Shown piece by piece: positions 1 through 6,826 of a stretch of 15,903 nt of DNA. The stretch covers positions 1-15,903 of the forward strand of contig USCE01000017.1 in NCBI GenBank assembly GCA_900553105.1, read 5' to 3'. Both the position numbers and the translations under genes were made by a program. Positions within the stretch are counted from its first letter, which is position 1; the number at the start of each line of letters is the position of its first letter. The notes beneath the pieces were generated by a model that had not been told where the DNA came from, ran no database searches, and saw only the letters and a program-made list of their open reading frames with translations. The DNA is from an uncultured Sutterella sp. (GTDB lineage: Bacteria; Pseudomonadota; Gammaproteobacteria; Burkholderiales; Burkholderiaceae_F).

Positions 1-49
1 ACGAGATAGGCTCCGGTCTCGTGGGCTCGGAGATGTGTATAAGAGACAG
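1..49 (+). other. Untrimmed Illumina Nextera i7 adapter (not genomic)
   Basis: Bases 1-7 match the 3' end of the P7 adapter, 8-15 (AGGCTCCG) occupy the i7 index slot, 16-30 match the Nextera read-2 segment GTCTCGTGGGCTCGG, and 31-49 match the 19-bp Tn5 mosaic end AGATGTGTATAAGAGACAG. The parts occur in exact library order, so this is library sequence left on the contig end. Genomic sequence begins at 50. The mosaic end is open in the pepN frame and adds the artefact peptide (V/M)YKRQ to the first protein. Confidence 0.98.
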
Positions 50-2641
50 CATCCGCAACAGACACACGTATTCAGTATCTTGCACATTCGCCCCAATGAA
101 GACCGCATTAATGACGACTTACTGCTAAATGGGCGAGATCTTCAACTGGTACGTATCGCAATGGACGGTAAGGAGCTCGATCGTGCCGACTACGCCTTAT
201 TGCCTCAAGGTGACATTTTAATTCGCGGCATAGATCGTGAAGTCACCCTTGAAATCGAGACGGTAATCAATCCACAAGCCAATACCTCTTTGATGGGGCT
301 TTATCTCAGCAACGGCAACTTTATGACGCAATGCGAAGCCGAAGGATTCCGCCGCATTACGTTTTTCCCTGATCGTCCCGATGTCATGGCTCGATTCTCC
401 GTGCGAATCAATGCGCCTAAATCAGTCTGCCCAGTTTTGCTCTCAAACGGTAACCTGGTCGAAGAAGGTGACTTGGACGGCAACTGGCATTTCACCCATT
501 GGGTTGATCCGTTTCCCAAGCCAAGCTACCTCTTTGCACTAGTAGCGGGCAACCTGAAATGTCGTGAAGAAAAATTCCAATTAAAAAATGGCAAAAAAGC
601 CCTTTTACAGATTTGGGTTGAACCGCGCAATGCCGACAAAACAGAATTCGCTATGGAAAGCCTCAAAAAGGCGATCAGTTGGGATGAGCAACGATTCGGC
701 TTGGAACTTGACTTAGAGCGTTTCATGATCGTTGCCACAGACGACTTCACCATGGGCGCCATGGAAAATAAGGGCTTGAACATTTTCAACTCCCGCTGTG
801 TTCTTGCAACGCCACAAGTGGCCACTGATCGAGATTTTGCACGCATTGAAAGCGTTATCGCTCACGAGTATTTTCATAACTGGACCGGTAATCGCGTCAC
901 CTGTCGTGACTGGTTCCAATTGACGCTTAAGGAAGGCTTGACGGTTTTCCGCGAGCAAGAATTCGCCGCTGATATGCTTGGCGATGCCACCGCACGCGCC
1001 GTCAAACGTATCGAAGATGTGCGCCTTTTACGTGAGCGCCAATTCCCGGAAGATGCAGGCCCGATGGCCCACCCCATTCGTCCTGAATCTTACGAAGAAA
1101 TCAATAACTTCTACACAATGACCGTGTACGAGAAAGGTGCCGAAGTCATCCGCATGCTGCAGACGCTTCTGGGTAAAGCTGGCTTTAAACGCGGACTTGA
1201 TCAATACATTAAAGAGCATGACGGTAGTGCGGCCACGTGCGAGGATTTCCTTAACGCGATGGCTGATGCCAATATGCGCAATCTTTCGCAATTCAAACGT
1301 TGGTACTCTCAAGCTGGAACCCCTCACGTACGAGTCAGCGGCGAGTATGACGAAAAAAATAACACCTACACATTGACGCTTGCTCAGTCATGCTCGGCTA
1401 CGCCCAACCAAGAGAAAAAAGAACCTTTCTTTATTCCTTTCGAAGTGGCGCTTTTCAATAGCAAAGGCACTCCCATTGCATTGCAGCTACAAGGAGAAAC
1501 GACTGCCAAGGGATCTTCTCGAGTGCTTGAGTTAACGGAGACAGAGCAATCGTGGACATTTACCGGCGTGCGTGAAAAGCCGATTCCGTCTTTAAACCGC
1601 AATTTCTCCGCTCCCGTCATTGTTGATTACGACTATCGAGCCGAAGAACTCGTCTTTTTGACGCAAACCGATACGGATCCTTTCAATCGCGCCCAAGCAA
1701 TGGAAGCGTTGTCATTGTTGTGCATCAACGAGATGATCGCTGACTATGAACGCGGCACCCGCATGGTGATCAATCCTCATTACCGCAATGCGTTTGAGTC
1801 GATGCTCACCGATCGCACGTTATCACCCGCATTCAAGGTTGCTGCCATGACTTTGCCCAGCGAGGTTCGAGTGGCAGAGACGCAACCGATGATTCATCCT
1901 TCGGCAATTCGCGCTGCGATTCGCTCTTTGCGGGAGCAACTCGGCCGCCAATTCTCTCATGCCATCATGAGAGTTTTCGATGACAATGCTCCCAACCCGA
2001 CTTATTCGCCGAATGCTGCCGATGCAGGCAAGCGCGCTTTGAGAGCCTTTTGCTTCGAGTTGCTTCTGGCCGGCGGCAACGCAAAATCACTGTTACGTGC
2101 ACGCCAGTTGTTTGAAACCAGCAAAAACCTTACCGAACGACTCGATGCGCTGCGAATCATTGTCAACAGTGCCTCGCCGACAAAGTTTGATCTTTTAGAG
2201 GCCGCTGAAGAAGAATGGCGTGATGAACCGCTGTTAATCAACAAGTGGTTCACTCTTCAGGCCACCGCTACCATTCCGATGGATGACTGCCCCATTCTTG
2301 ATGTGGTACAAAATTTAGTTGAGCGTTATCCGGGCTATAACCCGACCAACCCCAACAATGTTTATTCGTTGGTACTTGCGTTCTGTCAGAATAATTTAGC
2401 CGAATTCCACAATCCCAATGGAGCTGGCTATCGATTCTGGGCAACTCAAGTGCTAAAACTTGATAAAATCAACCCCCAAGTTTCAAGTCGACTAGCTCGT
2501 TGCCTTGACTCTTGGAGACGGTTTACACCAGAGTGTTCGCTTGAAATGTTCAAGCAACTATCTTACGTAAACTCTCAACCTAATTTATCACCCGATTTGC
2601 GAGAAGTCATTCGTAAATCGTTAAGTAACGTATCCAATTAA
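50..2641 (+). CDS. pepN: Aminopeptidase N (M1 family zinc metallopeptidase), 5' end missing
   Basis: This is a cytoplasmic zinc aminopeptidase that removes N-terminal residues from peptides during protein turnover. The M1 hallmarks are present: the exopeptidase motif GAMEN (nt 755-769), the zinc site HEYFH (863-877) in HEYFHNWTGNRVTCRDWF, and the distal zinc ligand Glu in LKEGLTVF (Glu codon at 932). The whole length resembles E. coli PepN (870 aa), including the C-terminal helical region. About 863 residues are genomic. From recalled alignment with E. coli PepN, roughly the first 25 residues are missing because the contig begins inside the gene. The open frame continues leftward into adapter, where a GTG at 35 mimics a start; that start is false. 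The gene ends 14 nt before fbp, which suggests one operon. Identity is secure; the native start and promoter lie outside the window. Confidence 0.96.
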   Translation, partial: HPQQTHVFSILHIRPNEDRINDDLLLNGRDLQLVRIAMDGKELDRADYALLPQGDILIRGIDREVTLEIETVINPQANTSLMGLYLSNGNFMTQCEAEGFRRITFFPDRPDVMARFSVRINAPKSVCPVLLSNGNLVEEGDLDGNWHFTHWVDPFPKPSYLFALVAGNLKCREEKFQLKNGKKALLQIWVEPRNADKTEFAMESLKKAISWDEQRFGLELDLERFMIVATDDFTMGAMENKGLNIFNSRCVLATPQVATDRDFARIESVIAHEYFHNWTGNRVTCRDWFQLTLKEGLTVFREQEFAADMLGDATARAVKRIEDVRLLRERQFPEDAGPMAHPIRPESYEEINNFYTMTVYEKGAEVIRMLQTLLGKAGFKRGLDQYIKEHDGSAATCEDFLNAMADANMRNLSQFKRWYSQAGTPHVRVSGEYDEKNNTYTLTLAQSCSATPNQEKKEPFFIPFEVALFNSKGTPIALQLQGETTAKGSSRVLELTETEQSWTFTGVREKPIPSLNRNFSAPVIVDYDYRAEELVFLTQTDTDPFNRAQAMEALSLLCINEMIADYERGTRMVINPHYRNAFESMLTDRTLSPAFKVAAMTLPSEVRVAETQPMIHPSAIRAAIRSLREQLGRQFSHAIMRVFDDNAPNPTYSPNAADAGKRALRAFCFELLLAGGNAKSLLRARQLFETSKNLTERLDALRIIVNSASPTKFDLLEAAEEEWRDEPLLINKWFTLQATATIPMDDCPILDVVQNLVERYPGYNPTNPNNVYSLVLAFCQNNLAEFHNPNGAGYRFWATQVLKLDKINPQVSSRLARCLDSWRRFTPECSLEMFKQLSYVNSQPNLSPDLREVIRKSLSNVSN

Positions 2642-2655
2642 CTAAGGACCTACTG

Positions 2656-3648
2656 ATGGCAAAGACCCTAGATCTTTATCTGCATGAGGTACAACAAGAG
2701 TACGGCGTTGATCCGGCACTTGTTGGTTTGATTTCACACATTGCCGACACCTGCAAAGAAATCAGTTTTATGGTCAGTCGTGGAGCTTTGGCCGGCATCT
2801 TAGGTAGTGCCGGTAGCGAAAACGTGCAAGGTGAGACTCAGAAAAAACTTGACATCATTGCCAATGACATCATGAGCTGCGCATGCATTGAAAGCGGCTT
2901 CGTGAGTGCCGTCGCCAGTGAAGAAATGGATCACGCACTTCAAGTGCCCACAGAAAAACCTGTCGGCCCCTACCTCGTGCTTTTTGATCCGCTTGATGGC
3001 TCTAGCAACATCGACATCAATGTATCCATCGGTACGATTTTCTCCATTCTTTCGGCCGGAGAAGCTCACCGCGATGTCAAAGACGAAGAATTTTTACAAA
3101 GTGGTCGTCGCCAATTGGCAGCCGGTTACGTCATCTATGGTCCGCAAACCCAATTGGTTTTCACCCTTGGCCATGGAACGACACTCTTTACGCTTGACTG
3201 CGGTTCCGGCAACTTCTACCAAACGGCGGAACGGTTAACGATTGAACCGACGGCTAAAGAATTCGCCATCAATTGCTCCAATGCGCGTCACTGGGAAGCT
3301 CCTGTGAAAACATACGTAAATGAGTTAATTCAAGGCAAAGACGGTCCGCGAGGTAAGGATTTCAATATGCGTTGGGTTGCCGCCATGGTGGCAGAAGTCC
3401 ATCGCATTTTGCATCGCGGCGGTATTTTCATGTATCCGCGTGACAACCGTGATCCCAACAAGCCGGGCAAGCTTCGCTTGATGTATGAGGCCAATCCTAT
3501 GAGCTGGCTTGTCGAACAAGCCGGTGGCAAGGCCACGAACGGTCACGTTAACATTCTCGACATTGAGCCCGAGACTTTGCATCAACGTGTTGCCGTGTTC
3601 TTAGGCGCCAGTGATGAGGTTGATTTGGTGACCTTTTATCACCGCTAA
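2656..3648 (+). CDS. fbp: Fructose-1,6-bisphosphatase class I
   Basis: This 330-aa cytosolic enzyme hydrolyses fructose 1,6-bisphosphate to fructose 6-phosphate, the committed gluconeogenic step, using Mg2+. Class I signatures are clear: the acidic pair EE (89-90), the metal/phosphate motif FDPLDGSSNIDINVSIGT (110-127) with Asp111 and Asp114, SNARHWEAPV (~209-218), GGIFMYP (255-261) and KLRLMYEANPMSWLVEQ from 272. The length is normal for a bacterial class I enzyme. The start is supported by AAGGA at 2643-2647, eight nt before the ATG, and it follows pepN by 14 nt. Coupling peptide breakdown (pepN) to gluconeogenesis would suit an organism living on amino acids and organic acids; that link is inference. 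Confidence 0.96.
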   Translation: MAKTLDLYLHEVQQEYGVDPALVGLISHIADTCKEISFMVSRGALAGILGSAGSENVQGETQKKLDIIANDIMSCACIESGFVSAVASEEMDHALQVPTEKPVGPYLVLFDPLDGSSNIDINVSIGTIFSILSAGEAHRDVKDEEFLQSGRRQLAAGYVIYGPQTQLVFTLGHGTTLFTLDCGSGNFYQTAERLTIEPTAKEFAINCSNARHWEAPVKTYVNELIQGKDGPRGKDFNMRWVAAMVAEVHRILHRGGIFMYPRDNRDPNKPGKLRLMYEANPMSWLVEQAGGKATNGHVNILDIEPETLHQRVAVFLGASDEVDLVTFYHR

Positions 3649-3656
3649 AACGCGAC

Positions 3657-3839
3657 ATGGTCGAGTATTGGCTTAACGTTTTTGCGGATTGGATATTAAT
3701 ACCGTTTATTATCATTTACGGCTTTATGAGTTGGTCCCGAGACAACCCTGATAAACAAATTTTCATGGATCCCGAGAACAAAGAAAACCAATCGTCTAAA
3801 ACTTCATCTGATAAAAGTCAGGACAATCACTCGAGCTAA
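3657..3839 (+). CDS. Small single-pass membrane protein, function unknown
   Basis: This is a 60-residue ORF. Residues about 4-26 are hydrophobic and aromatic (VFADWILIPFIIIYGFMSW) and should form one membrane helix. The rest is a polar tail rich in Lys, Asp, Asn and Ser (KENQSSKTSSDKSQDNHSS). It begins 8 nt after the fbp stop and is followed at once by the operon terminator, so it is almost certainly transcribed with pepN-fbp. No convincing Shine-Dalgarno is visible, so translation may rely on re-initiation after fbp. I do not recognise a family. The membrane segment and position favour a real gene over chance. Confidence 0.6.
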   Translation: MVEYWLNVFADWILIPFIIIYGFMSWSRDNPDKQIFMDPENKENQSSKTSSDKSQDNHSS

Positions 3840-3848
3840 TTGATACAA

Positions 3849-3882
3849 CAAAGTGCCCGTCTTGACGGGCACTTTGTTTTCG
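3849..3882 (+). terminator. Intrinsic terminator of the pepN-fbp operon
   Basis: A perfect 12-bp stem (3849-3860, CAAAGTGCCCGT, with 3865-3876) has a 4-nt CTTG loop and is followed by TTTTCG. It lies 10 nt past the small ORF's stop codon. Confidence 0.92.
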
Positions 3883-3884
3883 TT

Positions 3885-3906
3885 ATTGACAAAAACTATC
3901 GTCAAT
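3885..3906. promoter_or_regulatory. 22-bp inverted repeat upstream of the hydrogenase gene
   Basis: ATTGAC (3885-3890) and GTCAAT (3901-3906) are perfect inverted half-sites separated by 10 bp. The element is centred about 60 bp upstream of the predicted transcription start and is a plausible regulator site. It does not fit the FNR consensus TTGAT-N4-ATCAA because the gap is too long. Confidence 0.4.
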
Positions 3907-3920
3907 TGTGAAAACTTTGA

Positions 3921-3949
3921 TTGTGTTTTCTTGAGCGCGTTCTTATACT
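3921..3949 (+). promoter_or_regulatory. Predicted sigma-70 promoter of the hydrogenase gene
   Basis: The -10 is TATACT (3944-3949) with a weak -35 TTGTGT (3921-3926) at 17-bp spacing. The -10 is 5/6 to consensus and the -35 only 3/6, which fits an activated promoter. The leader to the ATG is about 47 nt and carries AGGAGA at 3992-3997. Confidence 0.55.
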
Positions 3950-4002
3950 CATTTCAACGTCGGCCCACCCCTCTTTTTTCGGTCCGACCATAGGAGAGAT
4001 TG

Positions 4003-6030
4003 ATGTCTAAACATGAATCCCTGGAAGTTCGTGTTGCCGTTGAATCGGACAACCCGGCACTTGTGCGCAACGAAGCTCTTTGCGTGAATTGCTCCATGTG
4101 CCGTCAGGTTTGCGAAGACTACATCGGTGTTCACGGGCATTACAGTTTAGAGAAAACTGGTGACAAGGCTATCTGCGTGCACTGTGGTCAATGCATCAAC
4201 GTTTGCCCGACAGGAAGCCTATTCGGTCGACCGGAATATGAAGATGTCGCCAAAGCTATTGGCGACCCTGATGCAATAGTTGTTTTTTCTACCTCGCCGG
4301 CCGTTCGTGTGGCCTTGGGAGAGGCTTTCGGTATGCCTGCCGGCAGCTTTGAGCAAGGTAAAATGGTCGGACTTTTGCGCGCATTGGGTGCTGACTATGT
4401 GCTGGATACGAACTTTGCGGCTGACTTAACCATTATGGAAGAAGCCAGCGAGCTCGTTGAACGTCTGACCAAGAACACTGGACCGATTCCTCAATTCACC
4501 AGTTGTTGCCCAGCATGGGTGAAATACGCAGAGACTTTCCACCCGCAATGGTTACCCAATATCTCTACGGCTAAAAGTCCGATTGGCATGCAAGGTGCGG
4601 CTGTTAAGACGTATTTTGCCGAGCAAAACAAGTTAGATGCCCGTCGCATCGTTCACGTTGCTGTGACACCTTGTACGGCCAAGAAGTTTGAAATTCGCCG
4701 TGAAGAAATGTGCGCGAGCGGCATGCGCGATACAGACTTTGTTATCACCACAACGGAGTTGGCGCTTTGGGCCCAAGAAAAAGGCCTCGACTTTGCCAGC
4801 ATCACGGAAAGTGAGTTCGATCCTATTATGGGCAAGGGCTCCGGAGCCGGAGTTATTTTCGGCAATACCGGCGGTGTGATGGAAGCAGCCCTGCGTACAG
4901 CTTATCTATTGATTACCGGAGAGCGCGCGCCAGCAGATTTCTATGAGTTAACTCCGGTTCGAGGTCTTCGTGATGTCAAAGAGGCCAATGTAACCATCGC
5001 CAACCTGACGCTTAATGTCGCCGTTATCTACGGCACAGCCAACGCAAGCAAAGTCATCAAAGAGCTGGAAGCCGGCACGAAGCAATACCATTTCATCGAA
5101 GTGATGACTTGTCCAGGCGGTTGCATCTCAGGCGGCGGTCAACCAAAACTCAATTGGGGCCAGGAGGACCAAACACGTCAAAGCCGTATCGACGCTCTCT
5201 ATGAACGAGATCGTACGATGCCTGCCGGCGAGCGCACAAGCGCTGATAACGAAGAAATTAAAGCTATTTATGAAAACTTTTTAGGCAAACCACTTTCCGA
5301 GAAAGCGGAGGCCCTTTTACATACACGCTACACAGACCGTAGCGGTAACTTAGGAGAAAAACCCATGAAATATATTTGCAAAGTTTGCGGCTATGTCCAC
5401 GAATGTGACGGCGAATTGCCCGCCGACTATATTTGCCCCATCTGCAAAAAAGGCGTCGAAGCCTTTGAATGCGTAAAGGAATCTGAAGGTGGTTGCAGCA
5501 AACTTGCCGGCACGAAGACCGAGAAGAACCTTATGACGGCTTTTGCCGGTGAATCTCAAGCCCGCAATAAGTACACATACTTTGCCGAAGTGGCCAAGCG
5601 TGAAGGCTACGAACAAATCGCCGCAATCTTCTTACAAACTGCTCGCAACGAACAAGAACACGCTCGTTTGTGGTGTGATGCTTTGGGTTGGATTGGTGGC
5701 ACTGCCGCTAACCTTGGCGCTGCTGCTGAAGGCGAAAACTATGAATGGACCGACATGTATGACGGCTTTGCCAAGGATGCCGACAGCGAAGGCTTCCCGG
5801 AACTGGCCGCTAAGTTCCGCGCCGTTGCCGCTATCGAAAAGGCTCATGAAGAACGCTATCGCAAGTTACTCAACAACGTTGAAATGAAGAAGGTGTTCGA
5901 AAAAGCCGGTCAAACGATGTGGGAATGCCGCATTTGCGGTCACCTCGTGATGGGGGTCAAGGCTCCTGAAGCCTGCCCGGTTTGCGGCTATGCTCAAAGC
6001 TACTTTGAAGTTCGTGCTGAAAACTACTAA
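4003..6030 (+). CDS. [FeFe] hydrogenase - rubredoxin - rubrerythrin fusion protein
   Basis: This 675-aa multidomain redox protein starts at the ATG at 4003, five nt after AGGAGA; the in-frame TTG at 4000 is less likely. Domains: (1) residues 20-75, a two-[4Fe-4S] ferredoxin domain with CX2CX2CX3C sets Cys27/30/33/37 and Cys58/61/64/68. (2) Residues ~90-445, the H-cluster domain: L1 TSCCPAW (166-172, Cys168 proton-transfer and Cys169 cluster ligand), L2 TPCTAKKFE (Cys224), L3 MTCPGGCISGGGQP (Cys370, Cys374), so all cluster cysteines are present. (3) From Met455, a rubredoxin domain with Cys459/462 and 478/481. (4) ~505-630, a ferritin-like diiron rubrerythrin domain (GESQARNKY, RNEQEHA, EKAHEERY). 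(5) A C-terminal rubredoxin domain with Cys642/645/658/661. The family chemistry is reversible H2 oxidation plus peroxide reduction at the diiron site. Direct electron flow between them is inference. No hydE, hydF or hydG maturation genes lie in the window. Confidence 0.93.
   Translation: MSKHESLEVRVAVESDNPALVRNEALCVNCSMCRQVCEDYIGVHGHYSLEKTGDKAICVHCGQCINVCPTGSLFGRPEYEDVAKAIGDPDAIVVFSTSPAVRVALGEAFGMPAGSFEQGKMVGLLRALGADYVLDTNFAADLTIMEEASELVERLTKNTGPIPQFTSCCPAWVKYAETFHPQWLPNISTAKSPIGMQGAAVKTYFAEQNKLDARRIVHVAVTPCTAKKFEIRREEMCASGMRDTDFVITTTELALWAQEKGLDFASITESEFDPIMGKGSGAGVIFGNTGGVMEAALRTAYLLITGERAPADFYELTPVRGLRDVKEANVTIANLTLNVAVIYGTANASKVIKELEAGTKQYHFIEVMTCPGGCISGGGQPKLNWGQEDQTRQSRIDALYERDRTMPAGERTSADNEEIKAIYENFLGKPLSEKAEALLHTRYTDRSGNLGEKPMKYICKVCGYVHECDGELPADYICPICKKGVEAFECVKESEGGCSKLAGTKTEKNLMTAFAGESQARNKYTYFAEVAKREGYEQIAAIFLQTARNEQEHARLWCDALGWIGGTAANLGAAAEGENYEWTDMYDGFAKDADSEGFPELAAKFRAVAAIEKAHEERYRKLLNNVEMKKVFEKAGQTMWECRICGHLVMGVKAPEACPVCGYAQSYFEVRAENY
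5352..5367 (+). promoter_or_regulatory. Internal Shine-Dalgarno and in-frame ATG at the fusion joint
   Basis: AGGAG at 5352-5356 lies 8 nt before the ATG at 5365-5367, which is codon 455 and the first residue of the rubredoxin-rubrerythrin part (MKYICKVCGY). The spacing is that of a normal start. Re-initiation here would give a free protein of about 221 aa (5365-6030) besides the full fusion. Alternatively it is a relic of a formerly separate rubrerythrin gene. Confidence 0.55.
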
Positions 6031-6073
6031 TCCAGCAAATTCGGGGGATTTTCCCTCGTTGTAGGATCGGACC

Positions 6074-6112
6074 AACTCCGCTATTGCTTTTCGCAATGGC
6101 GGAGTTTTTTTA
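6074..6112. terminator. Bidirectional intrinsic terminator between the hydrogenase gene and mscL
   Basis: A 14-bp stem (6074-6087 with 6093-6106, one G-U pair) and a 5-nt loop are followed by a T run to 6111. On the minus strand the complementary A/T flank can also serve mscL, whose stop codon (6113-6115) abuts the T run. Confidence 0.88.
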
Positions 6113-6613
6113 TTAGGCTTGCTTTTTAAGTAAGTCTCTAATTTCTGTTAAAAGCTCAATTTCTTTCGAAACGCGAGAAGCTTCGGCTTGACTGGCAGCC
6201 TTAGCCGCGACTGCGGCTTGAGCTTCTTCTTGCTTTTTCTTAACCAAAAGCTTGGCTTCGGTCGCGGCTCGAATCTTGTTGACACACCGAACCAAAGAGA
6301 AAACCACAAAAGCCATCAAAAGAAAATGAAAGACTGCAGTAAAAAAGGCTCCGTAACCCAAAACAGCCGCGCCCGCCTTGGTCAAAGCGTCATAGGACAT
6401 GGGACCTGTATATCCCTCCGGCATCGAGAGCACAACAAAGAAATTGGAGAAATCTTGAGAACCGATCAGCACACCTAACACCGGGTTAATGAGGTCTTTA
6501 ACCATGGAGTTAACAATGGCCGTGAAAGCCGCGCCGACAATCACACCGACAGCCATATCGATAACATTGCCGCGACTAATAAATGTCTGAAAATCAGAAA
6601 AAAATTTTTTCAT
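6113..6613 (-). CDS. mscL: Large-conductance mechanosensitive channel
   Basis: This homopentameric inner-membrane channel opens under membrane tension to release solutes during hypo-osmotic shock. Family features in order: an amphipathic N-terminus (KKFFSDFQTFISRG), TM1 with NVIDMAVGVIVGAAFTAIV, an LINPVLGVLIG segment, a periplasmic loop, TM2 (FHFLLMAFVVFSLVRCVNKI), and a C-terminal bundle ending in the conserved ELLTEIRDLLKK. At about 166 aa it is longer than E. coli MscL (136 aa); the extra length lies in the periplasmic loop and an Ala/Gln/Lys-rich linker before the terminal helix. Two ATGs are adjacent (6616 and 6613). GAGG at 6621-6624 (complement) is better spaced for the second. It is convergent with the hydrogenase gene and divergent from tRNA-Gly. 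Confidence 0.95.
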   Translation of the reverse strand: MKKFFSDFQTFISRGNVIDMAVGVIVGAAFTAIVNSMVKDLINPVLGVLIGSQDFSNFFVVLSMPEGYTGPMSYDALTKAGAAVLGYGAFFTAVFHFLLMAFVVFSLVRCVNKIRAATEAKLLVKKKQEEAQAAVAAKAASQAEASRVSKEIELLTEIRDLLKKQA

Positions 6614-6632
6614 CATTAAACCTCAAAAATCC

Positions 6633-6666
6633 TGTTGATTATAACAATCAACAACGGTTGCATTAA
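6633..6666 (-). promoter_or_regulatory. mscL promoter with an overlapping palindrome
   Basis: Read on the minus strand, a perfect TATAAT (-10, 6638-6643) has a weak -35 TTAATG (6661-6666) at 17-bp spacing. The -10 lies inside a perfect inverted repeat, TGTTGATT (6633-6640), five bases, AATCAACA (6646-6653). A protein bound there would block the promoter. Confidence 0.55.
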
Positions 6667-6673
6667 AAGTTCT

Positions 6674-6702
6674 TTGCGCCTTCGTACGATTTTTAGTAGA
6701 AT
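6674..6702 (+). promoter_or_regulatory. Predicted promoter of the tRNA-Gly-trmB-uppP unit
   Basis: TTGCGC (6674-6679), a 17-bp spacer and TAGAAT (6697-6702) end 14 bp before the tRNA. It is back-to-back with the mscL promoter; the two -35 elements are about 7 bp apart. Confidence 0.5.
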
Positions 6703-6716
6703 GACTTCCTCATTTT

Positions 6717-6790
6717 GCGGATGTAGCTCAATGGTAGAGCAGAGGCTTCCCAAGCCTACGACGGGGGTTCGATTCCCCTCATCCGCTCCA
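6717..6790 (+). tRNA. tRNA-Gly (anticodon CCC)
   Basis: A complete 74-nt tRNA with encoded CCA. The acceptor stem GCGGATG (6717-6723) pairs with CATCCGC (6780-6786), followed by discriminator T and CCA (6788-6790). The D-arm is GCTCAATGGTAGAGC. The anticodon loop is TTCCCAA, giving CCC, which reads GGG. The T-arm GGGGGTTCGATTCCCCT is canonical. The outermost anticodon-stem pair is G-A. It strongly resembles E. coli glyU as I recall it. Confidence 0.96.
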
Positions 6791-6826
6791 TTTGACTTCT
6801 ACAAATCACATTCATTCCTGTTTTCC

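Noticed and set aside
35..49. GTG start codon for pepN at position 35
   Set aside because: The codon and the next four lie in the Tn5 mosaic end of the sequencing adapter; the gene is simply truncated by the contig edge.
3886..3914. Strong promoter starting with TTGACA at 3886
   Set aside because: No acceptable -10 lies 16-18 bp downstream; the TTGTGT/TATACT pair at 3921-3949 is better.
4000..4002. TTG as start of the hydrogenase gene
   Set aside because: The adjacent ATG at 4003 is better spaced from AGGAGA and is the stronger start codon.
6634..6652. FNR box upstream of mscL
   Set aside because: The half-sites TTGAT and ATCAA are present but 7 bp apart, where FNR needs 4.
6635..6826. 64-codon N-terminal extension of TrmB
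   Set aside because: It is read through the tRNA-Gly gene and its promoter; the peptide is a translated tRNA. TrmB homology starts after ATG 6827.
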